The notes under the pieces are model-generated. The model ran no database searches. It saw nothing but the letters and a program-made list of their open reading frames with translations, and was not told the DNA's origin. A stretch of DNA of 5,821 nucleotides from Spirochaetaceae bacterium (lineage in GTDB: Bacteria; Spirochaetota; Spirochaetia; Treponematales; Breznakiellaceae): positions 1 to 5,821 of the forward strand of contig JAISCO010000323.1 in the NCBI GenBank assembly GCA_031265535.1. The letters are read 5' to 3'. Position 1 is the stretch's first letter. Each line of letters starts with the position of its first letter. The position numbers and the translations under genes are program-made. Below, piece after piece: positions 5,551 through 5,821 of the stretch.

Positions 5551-5821
5551 GTTCTTGGAAAAACAACATGTTTTCCGAAATGCCCGCCGTACCCTATGCC
5601 TCAGCCGGCAGTTATTCCCTTCTATAACCCACAGTGTGTTCCTTCCCTACTTCATGCTTCTCCTTCTAATTCTCATTTCCAAATACCGATAGGAAACTCT
5701 CCCAATTGAGCTTGTTCCAAAACTAATCGACTATGCGCTGAAGCGCATGGTTTTGGAACAAGCTCTTGGAAAAATCGGTCTAAAGCCCGCTTTTTCCACA
5801 AAATTCAAAGAAGCTGTTCCA
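5492..5821. other. Gene-free 330-base region after cca
   Basis: No convincing gene is present on either strand. GGAAAA (5557-5562) and TTTTCC (5571-5576) can form a small hairpin around AACAACAT or similar, but no T-run follows, so it is a weak terminator candidate for cca. Positions 5630-5705 are pyrimidine-rich on this strand. TCTTGGAAAAA occurs twice (5553-5563 and 5764-5774). The dominant structure is the palindrome at 5708-5765. Confidence 0.6.
5708..5765. repeat. 58-base palindromic element with perfect 16-base arms
   Basis: GAGCTTGTTCCAAAAC (5708-5723) is the exact reverse complement of GTTTTGGAACAAGCTC (5750-5765). The 26-base interior contains a second small palindrome, ATGCGC (5733-5738) with GCGCAT (5743-5748) around TGAA. 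A near copy of the arm, AGCTGTTCCA (5812-5821), lacks one T and runs off the window edge. This suggests a dispersed repeat family, such as a REP-like or MITE-like element. The lack of a T-run argues against a simple terminator. Confidence 0.75.

Noticed and set aside
5647..5667. Minus-strand AGAAGGAG followed by ATG AAG TAG
   Set aside because: The ribosome site looks good, but the frame is only two codons long and neighbouring frames are closed; it is probably a by-product of the polypurine composition.

Overview
The window carries three same-strand protein genes: a TPR-repeat protein (199-1164), a very long GreA-type transcription elongation factor (1186-3876), and a CCA tRNA nucleotidyltransferase with an HD domain (4109-5491). 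They lie among short but unusual non-coding stretches. The best guess for the organism is a spirochaete, probably a Treponema relative. The main reason is the 896-residue GreA: ordinary bacterial GreA has about 158 residues, and GreA with a huge N-terminal extension is known from Treponema and Borrelia (and, shorter, from Chlamydia). Base composition is moderate, and the non-coding DNA has many G/C homopolymer runs. The taxon is inferred from protein character, not from a marker gene.

Layout. Positions 1-118 look like the last part of an insertion sequence of IS21 type: two 16-base direct repeats with a 26-base period, ending in TTGACA. The host sequence then begins with G-rich DNA holding a strong promoter (TTGTAA, 17 bases, TATAAT). 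A perfect TTGACA at the element end, 17 bases from TGTAAA, could act as a second, hybrid promoter. Both point into the TPR-greA pair, whose genes are separated by only 21 bases and are probably co-transcribed. The 232-base gap 3877-4108 is rich in runs of G and C that can pair in competing ways. It ends in an uninterrupted C15 tract just upstream of cca, inside the spacer of a possible promoter. After cca, positions 5492-5821 hold no convincing gene. They contain a 58-base element with perfect 16-base inverted arms, a partial third copy of the arm at the window edge, and a short open frame without a start codon.

Function. All three products are cytoplasmic information-processing or scaffold proteins. 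GreA rescues backtracked RNA polymerase. Its extension contains TPR-like helices and a small SH3/Tudor-like domain resembling the RNA-polymerase-binding tails of PcrA/UvrD and CarD. The TPR protein may be a partner of GreA or of RNA polymerase, but only the operon arrangement suggests this. CCA nucleotidyltransferase finishes and repairs tRNA 3' ends. The most notable points are the C15 tract, a candidate slippage switch ahead of a housekeeping gene, the multidomain GreA, and the structured intergenic repeats. No defence, CRISPR, tRNA or rRNA element was found.
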